A stretch of 64,000 nucleotides of DNA from Caldifarciminota bacterium. Lineage in GTDB: Bacteria > Hydrothermota > UBA3073. How positions within the stretch are numbered: position 1 is the stretch's first letter; every line of letters starts with the position of its first letter. Shown here one piece after another: positions 61,750 through 64,000 of this stretch. Below the pieces are notes generated by a model. That model had not been told where the DNA came from. It made no database searches and saw only the letters and a program-made list of their open reading frames with translations. Position numbers and translations under genes: made by a program. The DNA is taken from NCBI GenBank assembly GCA_030606335.1, contig JAUWGP010000006.1:1-64000 (forward strand), in the 5' to 3' direction.

Positions 61750-61778
61750 ATTATACAACGATTTTAACTAAAAGTCAA
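61750..61778 (-). promoter_or_regulatory. Leaderless-type promoter of rpe
   Basis: On the minus strand TTGACT (61778-61773), 17 bp, TATAAT (61755-61750). Seven bases separate the -10 box from the ATG at 61742. Confidence 0.8.
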
Positions 61779-61990
61779 GCTTAAATTTAATACCTTACCA
61801 TTTAATTCTTATTTATAGTCTTTATAACTGGAAGGAATTAATCCCTGATAATTTCATATTATAAAAGGATGATTTCATAACTCAAGTTGAGTTGTATGGA
61901 TATTCAATCCACTGAATCTGTTTAATCCCCTTATTTACTTTTTCGTGATTATTCAATCCGCTAAATCCGATTAATCCGCTGACTTTTTTC

Positions 61991-62019
61991 TTGACTTTTC
62001 TAATTAGATGTGTTAAAAT
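61991..62019 (+). promoter_or_regulatory. Promoter upstream of the aminotransferase gene
   Basis: TTGACT (61991-61996), 17 bp, TAAAAT (62014-62019), preceded by TTTTTC as in other promoters here. The predicted start is near 62026; the transcript would have a ~415-nt leader that includes the repeat element at 62223, or it could serve an unrecognised short RNA. The region 61779-61990 shows nothing else. Confidence 0.65.
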
Positions 62020-62222
62020 GATGAGGTTTTTAAATATAATAATCTACACACTTTATATTGTAGGAGGGACTTCACAGTCCCGATAAATGGATATGGGTTA
62101 CCTGTCAGCTAACGGATCAAAAAGAGAAATATTTAGTATGTCTATGTAACAAGAGAATACGTTATTTTTTTAAAAATCATATATAACTGTGGTAGTGTAA
62201 AAATAATAAGGAAGGATATGAA

Positions 62223-62398
62223 AGCAAAATGTAGGGGTTCGATTTATCGAACCCAAAAGGTAAAGCAGAAATCGGATACCCACCCGACGGTAGACGGGAA
62301 TCCGACCCCCACAAGAATCAGGGTGAGGCAAGCAAAAAGTAGATAACTACTTTTAAAATTGTGGGTTGTTCGTTAGCTAACGAATTAGAAGAAAATAG
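62223..62398 (+). repeat. Structured intergenic element, copy B
   Basis: About 175 bp homologous to 13847-13988, with an extra AGTAGATAACTACTTTTAAA segment and an expanded CCCGACGG..GACGGG hairpin. Palindromes GGTTCGATTTATCGAACC and TTCGTTAGCTAACGAA are perfect here. TGTGGTAGTGTAAAAA (62188-62203) precedes it and is the inverse of 14003-14018 beyond copy A. Confidence 0.85.
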
Positions 62399-62442
62399 GC
62401 AAAAGTTTTTTGACAATACTATAAATGTATAAAGGGGGTAAA

Positions 62443-63672
62443 ATGGGGAGTGATGCCATTATAAAGTTCACAGATAAATTTGGTGCAAGAAACTATAAAC
62501 CACTTCCTGTAGTACTCGAGAAAGGCGAAGGTGTCTGGGTATGGGATGTTGAAGGTAATAAGTACATGGATATGCTATCAAGTTATTCTGCTCTAAACCA
62601 GGGTCACATACATAAAGATATTATAGATGCTGTTAAAAACCAACTCGACAGGCTTACGCTCACATCAAGAGCATTCTATAACGACAAATTGGGAGAATTC
62701 CAGAAAAAGATCTGCGAAATAACAAAAATGGAAAAGATGTTACCAATGAATACAGGAGCTGAGGCTGTAGAAACTGCAATAAAGGCTGCAAGAAAGTGGG
62801 GTTATATAAGAAAACTCAATCCACCTGAGGCAGAGCAAAATGAAAAAAGAAAAATGGATAAAGCTGAGATTATTGTGTGCGAGAATAATTTCCATGGACG
62901 GACTACTACAATTGTGGGTTTTTCATCAGAACCACAGTATAGATTTGGCTTTGGACCATTCACTCCTGGTTTCAAGATGATTCCTTATAATGATACCAAT
63001 GCTCTAAAGGAGGCAATAACCAATAATACAGTGGGTTTCCTGATGGAGCCGATTCAAGGAGAAGGTGGAATTATTATTCCTGATTCAGGTTATATTAAAG
63101 AATGTAAAAAGATATGTGAAGAAAACAATGTTCTTATGATAGCTGATGAGATTCAAAGTGGTTTAGGAAGGACGGGACGTATGTTTGCCTGTGACTGGGA
63201 AAACACAAAACCAGACATATACATCCTGGGAAAGGCATTAGGAGGAGGTATCTATCCTGTATCCTGTATAGCATGTAACAGCGAGATTATGGATGTATTT
63301 ACTCCTGGTGACCATGGTTCAACATTCGGTGGTAATCCCCTTGCGGCAGTTACTGGTATAGCATCTTTGGATGTTTTAATCAAATATAATCTCCCTGAAA
63401 GAGCGGAGGAAATGGGAACTTACTTTATAGAGCGATTAAAAAATATCAAAAGCGACTATATAAAAGAGGTTCGGGGAAAGGGACTTCTTATAGGCGTTGA
63501 AATAAAAAGAGAGAAAGGAACTGCTCGACCTATATGTGAAAATCTTGCAAAAGAAGGAGTTCTCTCAAAGGAAACACATGAACAGGTTGTTAGATTTGCT
63601 CCTCCACTCACCATAAATAAGGAAGAGATTGATTGGGCGCTTGAAAGAATTCAAAAGGTATTTGAATCATGA
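62443..63672 (+). CDS. rocD: Ornithine--oxo-acid aminotransferase-like class III transaminase
   Basis: 409 residues from ATG 62443, chosen because AAAGGGGG precedes it (an ATG at 62425 has none). PLP-dependent; ornithine plus 2-oxoglutarate gives glutamate semialdehyde. Seen: NYKPLPVVLEKGEGVWVWDVEGNKYMDMLSSYSALNQGH, the PLP-contact MNTGAEAVETAIKAARKW and NNFHGRT, the Asp in MIADEIQSGLGRTG, the PLP lysine in ILGKALGGG, and STFGGNPLAAV. The N-terminal pattern favours ornithine aminotransferase over acetylornithine or GABA enzymes. Its stop overlaps the antiporter start (ATGA). Confidence 0.88.
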   Translation: MGSDAIIKFTDKFGARNYKPLPVVLEKGEGVWVWDVEGNKYMDMLSSYSALNQGHIHKDIIDAVKNQLDRLTLTSRAFYNDKLGEFQKKICEITKMEKMLPMNTGAEAVETAIKAARKWGYIRKLNPPEAEQNEKRKMDKAEIIVCENNFHGRTTTIVGFSSEPQYRFGFGPFTPGFKMIPYNDTNALKEAITNNTVGFLMEPIQGEGGIIIPDSGYIKECKKICEENNVLMIADEIQSGLGRTGRMFACDWENTKPDIYILGKALGGGIYPVSCIACNSEIMDVFTPGDHGSTFGGNPLAAVTGIASLDVLIKYNLPERAEEMGTYFIERLKNIKSDYIKEVRGKGLLIGVEIKREKGTARPICENLAKEGVLSKETHEQVVRFAPPLTINKEEIDWALERIQKVFES

Positions 63673-64000
63673 ATTTTATATTGGCTCTTGGTATTCTCCT
63701 ATTCGTAGGATATTGGGGTGGTAAGCTAATAAGAAAGGTTAAACTCCCCGAGGTTACAGGCTATATTATTGCTGGGGTTCTTATTGGTCCATCCTGTTTT
63801 CGCTTAATTCCAGTTACTTTTTTGGAAAATAATCTTTCTCCCATTATTGACATTGCACTGGGTCTAATCGCATTCCTCATAGGAGCTAGTCTAAACCTCG
63901 AACGTTTAAAGACATTGAAAAAGAGTATCTTTTGGATAACTTTTTTTCAGGCTATTTTTGCCTTTGCATTAGTATCAATTGTCATAATTACATTTGCACC
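63669..64000 (+). CDS. CPA2-type cation:proton antiporter (5' part)
   Basis: About 110 residues before the right edge. MNFILALGILLFVGYWGGKLIRKVKLPEVTGYIIAGVLIGPSCFRLIP, then DIALGLIAFLIGASLNLERLK and a further helix, the first three to four membrane segments of KefB/NapA-like Na+(K+)/H+ antiporters (motifs LPEVTGYIIAGVLIGP and the GLIAFLIG helix). The start overlaps the previous stop by 4 bp, so it is coupled to the aminotransferase gene. The rest, including any TrkA-N domain, lies outside. Confidence 0.88.
   Translation, partial: MNFILALGILLFVGYWGGKLIRKVKLPEVTGYIIAGVLIGPSCFRLIPVTFLENNLSPIIDIALGLIAFLIGASLNLERLKTLKKSIFWITFFQAIFAFALVSIVIITFA

Noticed and set aside
62410-62433. TTGACA at 62410 as promoter of the aminotransferase gene
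   Set aside because: No -10 box at 16-18 bp; nearby TATAAA boxes are 4 and 12 bp away. The promoter at 61991 fits better.

Overview
The window is AT-rich DNA from a Gram-negative bacterium. Outer-membrane and envelope genes run throughout it: a TolC-type efflux channel, a late lipid A acyltransferase, PorV/PorQ-like barrels, an OmpA-tailed barrel, lipoproteins and PBP2. FlgD-like C-terminal tails on secreted beta-propeller proteins, PorV-like barrels, TIGR03960/DUF2344 radical SAM and dense intergenic palindromic repeats recall uncultured FCB-related lineages such as WOR-3 or Cloacimonadota. That placement is inference. A sulfide-dependent type THI4 (His in place of the sacrificial Cys) suggests an anaerobe, and a fused inositol-phosphate cytidylyltransferase/CDP-alcohol transferase hints at heat or salt adaptation.

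Layout. 1-1.4 kb: TolC (runs off the left edge) and an autoregulated TetR repressor. 1.5-8.4 kb: era, gatB, TPR lipoprotein, rhomboid protease, enolase, PorV-like barrel, then an initiator tRNA on the minus strand. 8.5-9.2 kb: a GxxExxY (PDDEXK_3) gene between ~120-bp direct repeats. 9.2-16.5 kb: a surface-glycan or lipid-linked sugar cluster (GT2, GT4, LPG-synthase-type membrane protein, sulfatase-fold enzyme, YfhO). 16.5-22.8 kb: large secreted propeller protein, PorV-OmpA fusion, fabH. 22.8-26 kb, minus: pyrR-pyrB-pyrC. 26.6-38 kb: PBP2, NHL propeller, lpxL, GT2, surE, lipoprotein, a shortened pheT, a ZapB-like coiled coil, zapA, 6S RNA, rny, ymdB. 38-49 kb: cupin, mnmG, thi4, nitroreductase, cold-shock protein, MBL hydrolase, type 4 uracil-DNA glycosylase, radical SAM/DUF2344, lipoprotein. 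49-60.6 kb, mostly minus: sirtuin, DUF3795, amidohydrolase, DUF4202 HD protein, IPCT-DIPPS-like fusion, an amidohydrolase remnant, methyltransferase, YhaN, YhaO, Cys-rich protein, exonuclease III. 61-64 kb: rpe, ornithine aminotransferase-like enzyme and the start of a CPA2 antiporter.

Regulatory reading. Fourteen promoters fit TTGAC(A/T) or TTGCAT - exactly 17 bp - TATAAT-like. Five of them place the -10 box 6-8 nt before the ATG (NHL propeller, lpxL, pheT, radical SAM, rpe), so these genes probably have leaderless mRNAs and some start codons move. The TetR promoter has two operators 20 bp apart just downstream of its -10.

Repeats. Several families fill the gaps: CATTGCGAG..GGCAATCTCAT, GACGCAGATTTACGCAGAT, CACAGAG, TCCCGTGGAAT..ATTCCACTGGGA, CCCCGCCAAGGTGGGG, and a ~145-175 bp structured element. 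Some of this material seems to have entered genes in frame: the radical SAM protein, dihydroorotase, the ATCase C terminus and a PorV-like signal peptide. No CRISPR array, prophage, rRNA operon or insertion sequence was seen. The most interesting items are the leaderless promoter set, the 6S RNA whose closing stem lies in zapA, the pheT without its tRNA-binding domain, the GxxExxY cassette, the initiator tRNA with C33, the in-gene repeats and the IPCT-DIPPS/amidohydrolase-remnant/YhaN-YhaO block.
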